Below the pieces are notes generated by a model, which was given only the letters and a program-made list of their open reading frames with translations, ran no database searches and was not told the origin of the DNA. Positions 1 through 7,245 of a stretch of DNA of 40,934 nt are shown here, piece by piece. The first letter of the stretch is position 1, and each line of letters begins with the position of its first letter. This DNA is from a virus: positions 1-40,934 of IMG/VR virus record IMGVR_UViG_3300032435_000026, one strand, 5' to 3'. The translations under genes and the position numbers were made by a program.

Positions 1-113
1 GCGTCGAAGGCGGCGTCAAACTTGCGGCGCAGGCGCTTGGCCACTTCGAGCTTCTTTGCGATGAAGGCGATCAGGGCTTCGTCTTGTGCGGCGGTGCTGG
101 TCTGGTTGCTCAT
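1..113 (-). CDS. Small phage protein, N-terminal part (cut by window edge)
   Basis: Reads leftward from an ATG at 113 and runs off the window with 37 complete codons visible. It begins MSNQTSTAA, the same nine residues that start the gene at 40483-40710, although the two proteins then diverge. The remainder is rich in charged residues (lysine, arginine, aspartate), suggesting a helical cytosolic protein. The ribosome site CCGGAG lies just upstream inside repeated leader A. Function is not recognised. The shared N-terminus plus shared leader suggests duplication of the 5' end of a cassette with replacement of the downstream coding part. Confidence 0.6.
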   Translation of the reverse strand, partial: MSNQTSTAAQDEALIAFIAKKLEVAKRLRRKFDAAFD

Positions 114-222
114 GGTCTTTTCTCCGGGTCTGGTGCGTCGCGGTGTGCGTCGCCTCTGCAACCACCATCGCTCTTGTCGCGCTGCTAGTGTAGAGAAAGC
201 AGAGCAATAACAGTGCTTTGTG
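114..222 (-). promoter_or_regulatory. Repeated leader A (promoter and 5' UTR)
   Basis: One of four ~110 bp near-copies placed directly upstream of small leftward genes (others at 592-705, 959-1068, 40711-40818). Reading leftward: conserved CTGTTATTGC (204-213), a TACACT hexamer (187-192) that fits a -10 box, a GCGATGGTG block, a doubled CGACGCAC motif and a CCGGAG ribosome site. No good consensus -35 hexamer is visible, so an activator or a phage-specific control may be needed. Confidence 0.6.
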
Positions 223-233
223 CAATCGCGACG

Positions 234-293
234 GCGCCCGAAATAGCGCCCGAAATAGCGCCCGAAATAGGCCCCGAAATAGGCCCCGAAATT
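234..293. repeat. Five tandem 12-bp repeats upstream of leader A
   Basis: Five consecutive 12-bp units, three of GCGCCCGAAATA followed by two of GGCCCCGAAATA, the last ending ...GAAATT. They lie immediately upstream, in the leftward sense, of the -35 region of leader A and are absent from leaders B, C and D. No convincing ORF uses them; the rightward frame is just a repetitive EIAP string. They could be a protein-binding array or replication slippage. Confidence 0.75.
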
Positions 294-326
294 ATAATAT
301 CGGGCAAACGGGTCGGGAGAGCGAAG

Positions 327-349
327 CGGCCCGGCAGAGCGCCGGGCCG
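327..349. terminator. GC-rich hairpin downstream of the 370-591 gene
   Basis: Perfect 9-bp inverted repeat CGGCCCGGC / GCCGGGCCG with a 5-nt loop, placed just after the stop of the leftward gene 370-591. There is no T-run on the leftward transcript, so it may be a weak terminator or an mRNA-stabilising hairpin. It bounds the cassette. Confidence 0.45.
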
Positions 350-369
350 TGGAGGTCTGCTGCGGTGCC

Positions 370-591
370 TCAGTCGACCCAGAACTTGGTGGCGTCGATC
401 GCCTGAAGGCGGAAGGTGTCCTCTTCGTGGCCCTCTTCAAAAGCCCAATATTCGTGGCAGATGTGGCCAGCGCCAAACTCGCAGGCTTTGAGGGTCTCGT
501 TGGTGAAGCGGGTCCGGTAGTAAACCTTGCCGTCCTGGCCGGTGATCTCGTCGGGCATGTCGCTCGCTGGGGTGTGGATCTTGGCGGTCAT
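370..591 (-). CDS. Small hypothetical cassette protein (73 aa)
   Basis: Start is the ATG at 591, about nine bases after GGAG at the end of leader B. A longer in-frame reading from 639 would translate the leader itself and is unlikely. The protein begins MTAKIHTPAS, and contains a GKVYYRTRF strand-like segment and a cluster of Cys, His and Glu residues (CEFGAGHICHEYW), so a metal-binding or small beta-rich fold is possible but unproven. It has its own leader upstream and a 9-bp hairpin downstream, which makes it a self-contained transcription unit. Function is not recognised. Confidence 0.6.
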   Translation of the reverse strand: MTAKIHTPASDMPDEITGQDGKVYYRTRFTNETLKACEFGAGHICHEYWAFEEGHEEDTFRLQAIDATKFWVD

Positions 592-705
592 GTTCGTGGC
601 TCCGGGTCTGGTGCGTCGCGGTGTGCTTCGCCTCTGCAATCACCATCGCTCTTGTGGCGCTGCTAGTGTAGAGAAAGGTGAGCAATAACAGTTCTTTATA
701 TCATC
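592..705 (-). promoter_or_regulatory. Repeated leader B (promoter and 5' UTR)
   Basis: Second copy of the leader. Conserved CTGTTATTGC at 682-691 and TACACT at 665-670 (both on the minus strand), then GCGATGGTGATTGCAGAGGC and the repeated CGACGCAC-type motif (one copy CGAAGCAC), ending CCGGAGCCACGAACATG. The last ~15 bases before the ATG match leader C better than A or D. Confidence 0.6.
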
Positions 706-753
706 GCACGAATATCCGTTCTTCACTGGATCGCGGGCCCGACAGACGAGGCA

Positions 754-772
754 CCCCGGCACTTGGCCGGGG
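754..772. terminator. GC-rich hairpin downstream of the 782-958 gene
   Basis: Perfect 7-bp stem CCCCGGC / GCCGGGG with loop ACTTG, just downstream of the stop of leftward gene 782-958. No T-run follows. It occupies the same place in its cassette as the hairpins at 327-349 and 40446-40464. Confidence 0.4.
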
Positions 773-781
773 CGCGTAGCT

Positions 782-958
782 TCAGCGGAATTCGCCAGCG
801 ATGCTCGCGCCAGTTGTCTCGATCAGCGCGAGCCAGGCGTCGATGGCGGTTTGTTCGATCAGCAGGACGCTGACCTGCGCCGCCAAGTCTTCGAGGTCGC
901 TTGAATCGCCCCAGCGGATCGCGTCCTTGATCCGGCGAACGATATCTGTGGTGGTCAT
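782..958 (-). CDS. Small hypothetical cassette protein (58 aa)
   Basis: Starts at ATG 958 after GGGAGCC in leader C; the in-frame extension to 1000 would again translate leader sequence. The protein begins MTTTDIVRRIKDAIRWGDSS and is predicted by eye to be mostly helical and acidic, with an SSDLEDLAAQVSVLLIEQTA helix followed by a second amphipathic helix. No catalytic or metal motifs are visible and I do not recognise a family. It is the innermost of the leftward cassettes and is divergent from the terminase operon. Confidence 0.55.
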   Translation of the reverse strand: MTTTDIVRRIKDAIRWGDSSDLEDLAAQVSVLLIEQTAIDAWLALIETTGASIAGEFR

Positions 959-1068
959 AGGCGTGGCTCCCGAGTTGGTGCGTCGCGTTGTGCGTCGCAT
1001 CGTGCGAACACCATCGCTGCTATGGCGCTGGTAGTGTAGGAAAAACAGAGCAATAACAGTTCTTTATC
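959..1068 (-). promoter_or_regulatory. Repeated leader C (promoter and 5' UTR)
   Basis: Third, most diverged copy: CTGTTATTGC at 1050-1059 and TACACT at 1033-1038 on the minus strand, then ACCAGCGC...GCGATGGT and the doubled CGACGCAC motif. Because it abuts the ribosome site of the small terminase gene (GGAGG at 1072-1076), this 128-bp intergenic region may also hold the rightward late promoter, which I could not pick out. Confidence 0.55.
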
Positions 1069-1086
1069 ATCGGAGGCCGCACCCAG

Positions 1087-1632
1087 ATGAAGGGCATGAG
1101 CGAGCGCGATTATGGTGCGCACGCGGCGCTCTCGCGTGGCGCGGTGCAGAAGGCGAAGAAATACGGGCGGATCGTTCTCTATCCGGACGGCTCGATAAAT
1201 GCCGCGGCATCGGACACTCGGTACCGACTGACCACCAATCCCCTAAAGGCGGTTGCCAAGGTCGGCAGCGATGCCGGGCCAGCGCCGACAGGAAGCGCGG
1301 ACCCGTCTGCCTTTCTCAAAGCACGCACCGCGAACGAGGTCATAAAGGCGCAGCGAGGTCAGCTGCAGCTGGCTCGCCAGCGCGGCGAGCTGGTTGATCG
1401 GACGAAGGCGGAATCGCTTTTCTTCAAGCTGGCACGCCAAGAGCGTGACGCCTGGATCACGTGGCCGTCGCGCGTGGCAGCGCTGATGGCAGCGGAGTTC
1501 ACCGCGCAGATTGAAAAGGACACAGGCAAGAAGGTTGTGATCGATCCGGGCTTGGCCCAGAGGATTTTAGAAGACCATGTGCGCAGCAACCTCGAGTCCC
1601 TCGCTGAACCAGTCGCCAAACTTGGTTCCTGA
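1087..1632 (+). CDS. Terminase small subunit
   Basis: 181-aa DNA-recognition subunit of the packaging motor, first gene of the rightward late operon. The N-terminus (DYGAHAALSRGAVQKAKKYGR) has the shape of a helix-turn-helix as in Nu1-like subunits, and the C-terminal half (RTANEVIKAQRGQLQLARQRGELVDR, then QERDAWITWPSRVAALMAAE) matches the conserved region I know from alphaproteobacterial phage small terminases. Start at ATG 1087 is supported by GGAGG ten bases upstream. It overlaps the large subunit gene by 56 bp, typical of coupled terminase genes. A cos or pac site is expected nearby but was not identified. Confidence 0.85.
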   Translation: MKGMSERDYGAHAALSRGAVQKAKKYGRIVLYPDGSINAAASDTRYRLTTNPLKAVAKVGSDAGPAPTGSADPSAFLKARTANEVIKAQRGQLQLARQRGELVDRTKAESLFFKLARQERDAWITWPSRVAALMAAEFTAQIEKDTGKKVVIDPGLAQRILEDHVRSNLESLAEPVAKLGS

Positions 1633-3571
1633 CGATTGGTCGTTTGACGGAGGCGCTGGTCTTATGGCCGCGTTCCGGCGCGGGATCCGGCCCGACCAGC
1701 TGCTGTCGGTTACCGAGTGGGCGGACGAGCATCGGGTTCTGGCGGCAAAGGCGGCGGCCGAGCCCGGCCGGTACCGGAGCGCCAGGACGCCTTACCTGCG
1801 CGAGATCATGAACGCGCTGTCTCCTGCCCACCATGCGCAGCGCGTCACCTTCATGAAGGGCGCGCAGCTCGGGGCGACAGAGGCTGGCAACAACTGGATC
1901 GGCTTTGTGATCCATCACGCGCCGGGCCCGATGCTGGCGGTGCTGCCAAACGTAGAGCTCGCCAAGCGAAACTCGCGCAGCCGGATCGATCCGCTGATCG
2001 AGGAAAGCCCGGTGCTGCGCGAGCTGGTCAAGCCAGCGCGGTCGCGGGACGCCGGAAACACGATGCTGTCGAAGGACTTCCCAGGAGGCATTCTGGTGAT
2101 GACGGGCGCGAACAGCGCGGTTGGACTCCGATCGATGCCTGCGCGGTACCTCTTCCTCGACGAGGTGGATGGGTTTCCAACGTCGTCAGACGACGAGGGT
2201 GATCCGGTCGCGCTGGCCGAGGCGCGGACTTCGACCTTCGCGCATCGCCGCAAGATATTTATGGTCTCGACGCCTACGGTGCGAGGCGTCAGTCGGATCG
2301 AGCGCGAGTTTGAAGCCAGCGACCAGCGGCGGTACTTTGTGCCGTGCCCGCACTGCGGCCACATGCAGTGGCTGGAATTCGAGCGGCTGCGCTGGGAAAA
2401 GGGACGCCCGGAGACGGCAGCTTATCTCTGCGTCGGGTGCGATGCTCCGATTAATGAGCATCACAAACCGCGCTTTCTTGAGCAGGGTGAGTGGCGGCCA
2501 ACGGCAATCTCGAGCGATCCAAGGCACGTCGGCTTTCACCTCTCGGCGCTCTACTCGCCGATGGGCTGGGAGTCGTGGCAGAACATCGCGCGAAAGAAGG
2601 AAGCGGCGAAAGGGTCTGACGCGGCGCAGCGTGCCTTTGCGAATACCGTGCTCGGCATATCGTGGACCGAGAGCGGCGACGCTCCGGAGTGGGAGCGCCT
2701 GCAGGACCGGCGCGAAACCTACGGCGGCGCAGATATTCCGGCGCGAGGCCTGTTCCTGACTGCAGGCGTCGACGTTCAGGCGGATCGTTTCGAGATCGAC
2801 GTCTGGGCTTGGGGACGCGATCTGGAAAGCTGGCTGATCGATCACCGCGTGATCGAGGGCGGACCAAAGCGGCCCGAGGCTTGGGACGAGCTGACAACGG
2901 TGCTCGGCGCATCCTGGCAGCACGAAAACGGTGCCTTCATGCAGATCGCGAAGCTGGCGATCGACACCGGCTACGAGACCTCGGCGGTCTACGGCTGGTC
3001 GCGGAAGCAGGGCTTTGCGCAGGTGGCACCGGTCAAGGGTGTCGAGGGTTTCAACCGATCGGCGCCCGTCTCGGGCCCGACGTTCGTGGACGCCACGATC
3101 GGTGGTAAACGACTGCGCCGCGGTGCACGGCTCTGGACCGTCGCGGTGTCGACGTTCAAGCAGGAGACCTACCGTTTCCTGCGGCTGGAGCGTCCTGCAG
3201 ACGAGCAGCTGGCTGCAGGCGCAGGCTGGCCGCCCGGCTACGTCCACCTGCCCGATTGGGCGGACACGGAGTGGATGAAGCAGCTGGTTGCAGAGCAGCT
3301 GGTGACTGTCCGCAACCGGCGCGGGATTGGTCGCCTCGAATGGCAGAAGATGCGTGAGAGAAACGAAGCGCTCGATCTGCGTGTCTATGCGCGCGCTGCA
3401 GCATGGATCCTTGGCGCGGATCGATGGAGCGAGGACGCCTGGCGCACGCTGGAGTCGCAAGCAGGTGTCGAGACACTCGCAAAGAAGGAAGATCCACAGA
3501 ACACCGGCCAGACCCTTCCAACGGCCGGACTGCTGACGACGCCGCGGCGCAGTCGCAAGAGCACACGATAG
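1577..3571 (+). CDS. Terminase large subunit, GpA family
   Basis: 664-aa ATPase-nuclease that translocates DNA into the prohead. KGAQLGATEAGNN at about residues 94-106 is the degenerate Walker A typical of GpA-type terminases and RYLFLDEVDGF (190-200) is Walker B. A zinc-ribbon-like pair CPHCGHM / CVGC follows near residues 257-290. The C-terminal half (AGVDVQADRFEIDVWAWG and IDTGYETSAVY) carries the acidic residues of the RNase H-like nuclease. Length matches lambda gpA (641 aa). Start ATG 1577 lies inside the small-subunit gene; a later ATG at residue 30 is possible. The GpA family usually goes with cos-type packaging. Confidence 0.95.
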   Translation: MCAATSSPSLNQSPNLVPDDWSFDGGAGLMAAFRRGIRPDQLLSVTEWADEHRVLAAKAAAEPGRYRSARTPYLREIMNALSPAHHAQRVTFMKGAQLGATEAGNNWIGFVIHHAPGPMLAVLPNVELAKRNSRSRIDPLIEESPVLRELVKPARSRDAGNTMLSKDFPGGILVMTGANSAVGLRSMPARYLFLDEVDGFPTSSDDEGDPVALAEARTSTFAHRRKIFMVSTPTVRGVSRIEREFEASDQRRYFVPCPHCGHMQWLEFERLRWEKGRPETAAYLCVGCDAPINEHHKPRFLEQGEWRPTAISSDPRHVGFHLSALYSPMGWESWQNIARKKEAAKGSDAAQRAFANTVLGISWTESGDAPEWERLQDRRETYGGADIPARGLFLTAGVDVQADRFEIDVWAWGRDLESWLIDHRVIEGGPKRPEAWDELTTVLGASWQHENGAFMQIAKLAIDTGYETSAVYGWSRKQGFAQVAPVKGVEGFNRSAPVSGPTFVDATIGGKRLRRGARLWTVAVSTFKQETYRFLRLERPADEQLAAGAGWPPGYVHLPDWADTEWMKQLVAEQLVTVRNRRGIGRLEWQKMRERNEALDLRVYARAAAWILGADRWSEDAWRTLESQAGVETLAKKEDPQNTGQTLPTAGLLTTPRRSRKSTR

Positions 3572-3578
3572 GAACAAA

Positions 3579-3788
3579 ATGACGATCGAGCAGATGACCA
3601 TAAAGCTGAATGCGCTGAAAGATGCGCGCTACGCGGGCGTTCGCAGCGTGAGTTATGAGGGCCGCTCGGTCACCTATGGAAGCGATAATGAATTGAAAAT
3701 GGCCATTTCGGATTTGGAATCGGAGATCGCGAAAGCGCTGCGTCCTCGTTCCCGCATGTCCAGAACCTACGCCGTGAAGGGTCTCTGA
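3579..3788 (+). CDS. Head-tail joining protein, gpW family
   Basis: 69 aa, nearly the size of lambda gpW (68 aa), and in the same place between terminase and portal. Visible features are the helical N-terminus MTIEQMTIKLNALKDARYAG, a short beta hairpin RSVSYEGRSVTYGS and a helical ELKMAISDLESEIAKAL segment, the alpha-beta-alpha order of the gpW fold. gpW binds the portal after packaging and closes the head for tail attachment. Starts eight bases after the terminase stop; an internal ATG at codon 6 is an alternative start. Confidence 0.85.
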   Translation: MTIEQMTIKLNALKDARYAGVRSVSYEGRSVTYGSDNELKMAISDLESEIAKALRPRSRMSRTYAVKGL

Positions 3789-3789
3789 T

Positions 3790-5313
3790 ATGACTTGGCG
3801 CAAAAAGCTGGGAATGATGATTGCGGGTCAGCCCGCAACCCTGTGGACGGGTGGCTTCGAGGGCTCACAGGGCTCCGGACGTCTCCGTCAATTCCGACCG
3901 GCGCGGTCGCACGTCAACACGCTGCTGGCCGCTGCTGGCCCAGACATGAATGCGCGCGCCAGGTGGCTGGTGCGCAATAACGGCTATGCCGCGAACGCAA
4001 TCGAGAGCTTTGCCGGCAACGCCGTGGGTAACGGCATCAAGCCGGTTCTGAAATTGACCGACAGCGCCACCAAGGAACGGCTGCAGGAGTTGTTCTTGGC
4101 CTGGACTGATGAAGCGGACGCTGAGGGGATTACTGACTTCTACGGACTGCAGCGCCGCGCTGCGCGGGAAGTGTTCATGACCGGCGAGGTCTTTATCCGC
4201 ATGCGGCCACGCCGCACAGAGGACGGGCTGCGCGTTCCGCTTCAGCTTCAGATGCTGCCAGCAGAAATGCTGCCGATGAACCACACGCAGGTCGCGGCGA
4301 ATGGCAATCGCGTCCGCCAGGGGATCGAGTTCGACCTGGTCGGACGCCGGGTGGCCTACCACTTCTACCGTCGGCACCCAGGCGATGTGACTGAGCAGGA
4401 AAACACAGGCCAGATGACGCGCGTTCCGGCGTCGGAGGTTCTGCACATCATCGACCCGGTCGAGGCTGGCCAGCTGCGCGGGATATCCAAGTTCGCACCG
4501 GCGATCGTCAAGCTGTTCCTGCTGGACCAGTACGATGATGCCGAGCTGGACCGGAAGAAGGTCGCGGCGATGTTCGCCATGTTTGTCACCTCGCCTGCGC
4601 AAGAAAACCCGCTCGCACCTGCTGAAGAGGATATCGAACTTTCGCCTGGCCTGGTGACGCGACTGGATCCCGGCGAGGACGTGACCGTTGGCCAGCCAGC
4701 CGATTCCGGCGCTACCTATGAGCCGTTCCAGTACCGGACACTTTTGCAAGTCTCGGCCGCGCTGGGCATCCCCTATCCCTACATCACGAACGATATGGTG
4801 AAGGGCAACTTCTCGAACTCGCGGCTGGCGCTGATCGAGTTCCGGCGTCGTATCTCTGCGTGGCAGCACGGGGTGATGGTGTTCCAGATGTGTCGCCCGA
4901 TCTTCACACGCTGGATGGACGTCGCGGTCTTCTCCGGCGCGATTGATCTGCCTCGGTACGAACAGGAGCGCGCCGTTTACCAGCGCGCCGACTGGCTGCC
5001 CACAAAGTGGGATTGGGTCGACCCCCTGAAGGACGCGAACGCCGAGCTGGCGCAGATCGAGGGTGGACTCAAATCGCGGACCCAGGCTATCGCAGAGCGC
5101 GGCTATGACGCCGAAGAGGTCGATCGGGAGATTGCGGCGGAGCGTGCGCGCGAGCGTTTGCTTGGCCTCGACTTCCGTCGGCCCGGCTCGCCGCAGGGAC
5201 CAGCGCAAGAACCTGGCGCAGCTGATCCGAGCGACGCTGCAGAGAACGACGTCGACGAGGACAGCGACGAGGACAACGATGCGCCCGCGCGTGGGCCAGA
5301 GGAGGGACGATGA
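3790..5313 (+). CDS. Portal protein, lambda family
   Basis: 507-aa portal forming the dodecameric ring at the unique head vertex. The N-terminal WLVRNNGYAANAIESFAGNAVGNGI segment and LLQVSAALGIPYPYITNDMVKGNFSNSRLALIEFRRR (about residues 317-353) are signature stretches of lambda gpB-type portals. The C-terminus is acidic and disordered (NDVDEDSDEDNDAP). Starts one base after the gpW gene stop and overlaps the protease gene by four bases (ATGA), so head genes are translationally coupled. Confidence 0.95.
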   Translation: MTWRKKLGMMIAGQPATLWTGGFEGSQGSGRLRQFRPARSHVNTLLAAAGPDMNARARWLVRNNGYAANAIESFAGNAVGNGIKPVLKLTDSATKERLQELFLAWTDEADAEGITDFYGLQRRAAREVFMTGEVFIRMRPRRTEDGLRVPLQLQMLPAEMLPMNHTQVAANGNRVRQGIEFDLVGRRVAYHFYRRHPGDVTEQENTGQMTRVPASEVLHIIDPVEAGQLRGISKFAPAIVKLFLLDQYDDAELDRKKVAAMFAMFVTSPAQENPLAPAEEDIELSPGLVTRLDPGEDVTVGQPADSGATYEPFQYRTLLQVSAALGIPYPYITNDMVKGNFSNSRLALIEFRRRISAWQHGVMVFQMCRPIFTRWMDVAVFSGAIDLPRYEQERAVYQRADWLPTKWDWVDPLKDANAELAQIEGGLKSRTQAIAERGYDAEEVDREIAAERARERLLGLDFRRPGSPQGPAQEPGAADPSDAAENDVDEDSDEDNDAPARGPEEGR

Positions 5314-6731
5314 TGAATTCCCCGCAGATCGCGCAGCGCGCATTCAATACGCCTCTGCTGGTGCAGCCCGCAAAGGCAATGGCGTTCCTTGCTGGAATGG
5401 GCACACGGATTGCTGGTAGCGATGTGCGCTTTGAGAACTTCACGATTGAGCCCGACGCAGTCGCGCAAGCGGCCCTCCCGGCTCGCGCCGGTGTCCTCGT
5501 CAACGACATTGCGGAGCGAGTTCAGAGGAACGGTCGTCGCCCATACCTTGTGAAAGACGGCGTCGCCGTGATCGAGGTAATTGGCACGCTGGTGCATCGT
5601 GGCTCATATATCGGGTCCAGCTCCGGCGTCACGTCCTACGAAGGTCTCTCTGCCCAGGTCAAGGCGGCGGTCTTGGATCCCTCCATCCGTGGCATCGCTC
5701 TCGAGATTGACAGCTTCGGTGGCGAGGTCGCAGGTGCGTTTGACTTGGCCGACACGATCCGTGCGGCCAGGGCGACGAAGCCCGTCTACGCGTTTGTTGG
5801 GGAACACGCCTTCTCGGCAGGTTACGCGGTTGCCAGCCAAGCCGATCGGATCATCGTCCCTCGGACTGGCGCGGTCGGCAGCATCGGTGTCGTCGTGATG
5901 CACCTGGACATGAGCCGACGGCTTGACGGTGATGGCGTCGCCGTGACGCTGATCCACGCCGGTTCGCACAAGGTCGACGGCAATCCTTACGAGCCTCTGC
6001 CGCCAGAGGTCCGCAACGATATCCAGATGGAAATTGATGCTGTGCGGGAACTCTTCATCGAGACGGTTGCTCTCGGCAGAGGTTCCCGTCTGAACGCAGA
6101 GGCTGCGCGCGCGACAGAAGCGGATAGCTATCGCGGTGCGATGGCGGTTGAAGCTGGCTTGGCCGACGAAGTGTCGGACCTCGCGAGCGCGTTTGAGCGC
6201 TTTGCCAGCATCGTGAATGGGCGAAGCGCGTCGCCCCAAGGCGCGACGGCGGGACGCGCAGACCGTTCCCGCCACAACGAGGTGAAACCCATGGACACCA
6301 ATACCCAAACCGCCAGCGCGGTGGACGACGACCAGACGCCGGTGACGACAGACACGGTGGACGAGCCCTCCACGACGCCGGTTCCCGATCCTGTTCCCGA
6401 ACCAGCTGAAGCAGCGGTTGCTGCTCCGACGGCTCCGGTTATCGCATCGGATGCAGATGCCGCTGCCCAGGTGCGCCGCGACTCTGCGGAAATCGCTGTG
6501 ATCGCTGCCCAAGCTGCTCGGCTTGGCGTGAACATCGATGTGGCCGCAGCGATCACTGCGGGCACCAGCCCGAGCGCTTTGCGCTCCACCGTCCTCGAGC
6601 GAGCGGCTGCGGACTCGAGTGCCCACGATGTTCTCGTGGCAACACCGTCCCGGCAGCAGCCTTCGAATGCTGACAGCCCGATCATCGCTGCAGCGAAGCG
6701 CGCTGCTGCACGTGCAGTCGCAAAAGCCTAG
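5310..6731 (+). CDS. S49 capsid maturation protease with C-terminal scaffold
   Basis: 473 aa. Residues ~80-290 form a ClpP/SppA-type S49 peptidase: GIALEIDSFGGEVAG (128-142), catalytic serine in HAFSAGYAVASQAD (S169) and TGAVGSIGVV. It corresponds to lambda gpC, which cleaves head proteins during assembly. After residue ~310 comes a low-complexity acidic and proline/alanine-rich region and a helical C-terminus ending AAAKRAAARAVAKA, expected for a scaffold. An in-frame ATG with its own ribosome site at 6291 would yield the scaffold alone, as with lambda C/Nu3. Confidence 0.9.
   Translation: MMNSPQIAQRAFNTPLLVQPAKAMAFLAGMGTRIAGSDVRFENFTIEPDAVAQAALPARAGVLVNDIAERVQRNGRRPYLVKDGVAVIEVIGTLVHRGSYIGSSSGVTSYEGLSAQVKAAVLDPSIRGIALEIDSFGGEVAGAFDLADTIRAARATKPVYAFVGEHAFSAGYAVASQADRIIVPRTGAVGSIGVVVMHLDMSRRLDGDGVAVTLIHAGSHKVDGNPYEPLPPEVRNDIQMEIDAVRELFIETVALGRGSRLNAEAARATEADSYRGAMAVEAGLADEVSDLASAFERFASIVNGRSASPQGATAGRADRSRHNEVKPMDTNTQTASAVDDDQTPVTTDTVDEPSTTPVPDPVPEPAEAAVAAPTAPVIASDADAAAQVRRDSAEIAVIAAQAARLGVNIDVAAAITAGTSPSALRSTVLERAAADSSAHDVLVATPSRQQPSNADSPIIAAAKRAAARAVAKA
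6291..6731 (+). CDS. Probable internal scaffold start (Nu3-like)
   Basis: In-frame ATG at 6291 inside the protease gene, preceded by GAGGTG seven bases upstream. It would give a 146-aa product (MDTNTQTASAVDDDQ...) made of the acidic linker and the helical C-terminal domain, with no protease part. Lambda and related phages make their scaffold this way from the 3' end of the protease gene. Here it is inferred from position and ribosome site only. Confidence 0.5.
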   Translation: MDTNTQTASAVDDDQTPVTTDTVDEPSTTPVPDPVPEPAEAAVAAPTAPVIASDADAAAQVRRDSAEIAVIAAQAARLGVNIDVAAAITAGTSPSALRSTVLERAAADSSAHDVLVATPSRQQPSNADSPIIAAAKRAAARAVAKA

Positions 6732-6799
6732 CCTTCAACCCTGACCCGATCGGCAGCGTCGTGCTTCCGGTCCTAATCTTCAGATAAAGGATCTCCCAA

Positions 6800-7183
6800 A
6801 TGCCTCCTCTGACCCAGACGCCGACTGTCGGCGACGTCCTGAAATTCGACGTGGAACCCAACTATACCCGTGAGCCTGTGACTCTGCTCACCGGCGCAGT
6901 CTATCCCGTCGGCGCTGTGGTCGGATTGATCACGGCAAGCGGCAAATACAAGCTGTCCACCGCCACCGGTGCCGATGGTGCGCAGGTTGCTGGTGGCGTC
7001 GTTCTCTACCGAGCCGATGCTACAGACGGCGATGTGACCGGTGTTTCGATCCTGCGGCGCGGCCCGGCGATCGTCTCGCAAGACGCCCTGTCGTTTGACG
7101 CCACTGTCGATGATGCGCCCAAACGGGCTGCAAAGCTGGCGCAGCTCGTGACGCTGGGCATCGTCCCGCGCACCACCGCCTGA
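6800..7183 (+). CDS. Head decoration protein, gpD family
   Basis: 127 aa, close to lambda gpD (110 aa), directly before the major capsid gene. Conserved features are the N-terminal extended arm, EPVTLLTGAVYPVGAVVGLIT, and the AGGVVLYRADATDG stretch typical of HDPD-family trimers that clamp the three-fold sites of the expanded capsid. Ribosome site AAGGA lies upstream of the chosen ATG. No cysteine or signal peptide. Confidence 0.88.
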   Translation: MPPLTQTPTVGDVLKFDVEPNYTREPVTLLTGAVYPVGAVVGLITASGKYKLSTATGADGAQVAGGVVLYRADATDGDVTGVSILRRGPAIVSQDALSFDATVDDAPKRAAKLAQLVTLGIVPRTTA

Positions 7184-7245
7184 CAAGAGCGCGGCTGCAC
7201 GCAGCCTCGCTGATCCCTTCCCCTGATAACCTGGAGTAATTGAAG

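Noticed and set aside
213-491. Plus-strand ORF reading EIAPEIAPEIG... across the 12-bp repeats
   Set aside because: Repetitive artefact with no ribosome site, antisense to the cassette genes.
437-685. Minus-strand ORF reading through leader B (MVIAEAKHTATHQTR...) as a conserved leader peptide
   Set aside because: The equivalent frame in leader C is shifted by an indel and ends differently, so the leader is conserved as DNA or RNA, not as a peptide.
2186-3601. 471-codon open frame on the minus strand opposite the large terminase
   Set aside because: Shadow of GC-rich coding DNA; the plus strand has clear terminase motifs and the antisense translation lacks any recognisable domain.
3865-5343. 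492-codon minus-strand open frame opposite the portal gene
   Set aside because: Antisense shadow of the portal; no ribosome site and arginine/leucine-rich random-looking sequence.
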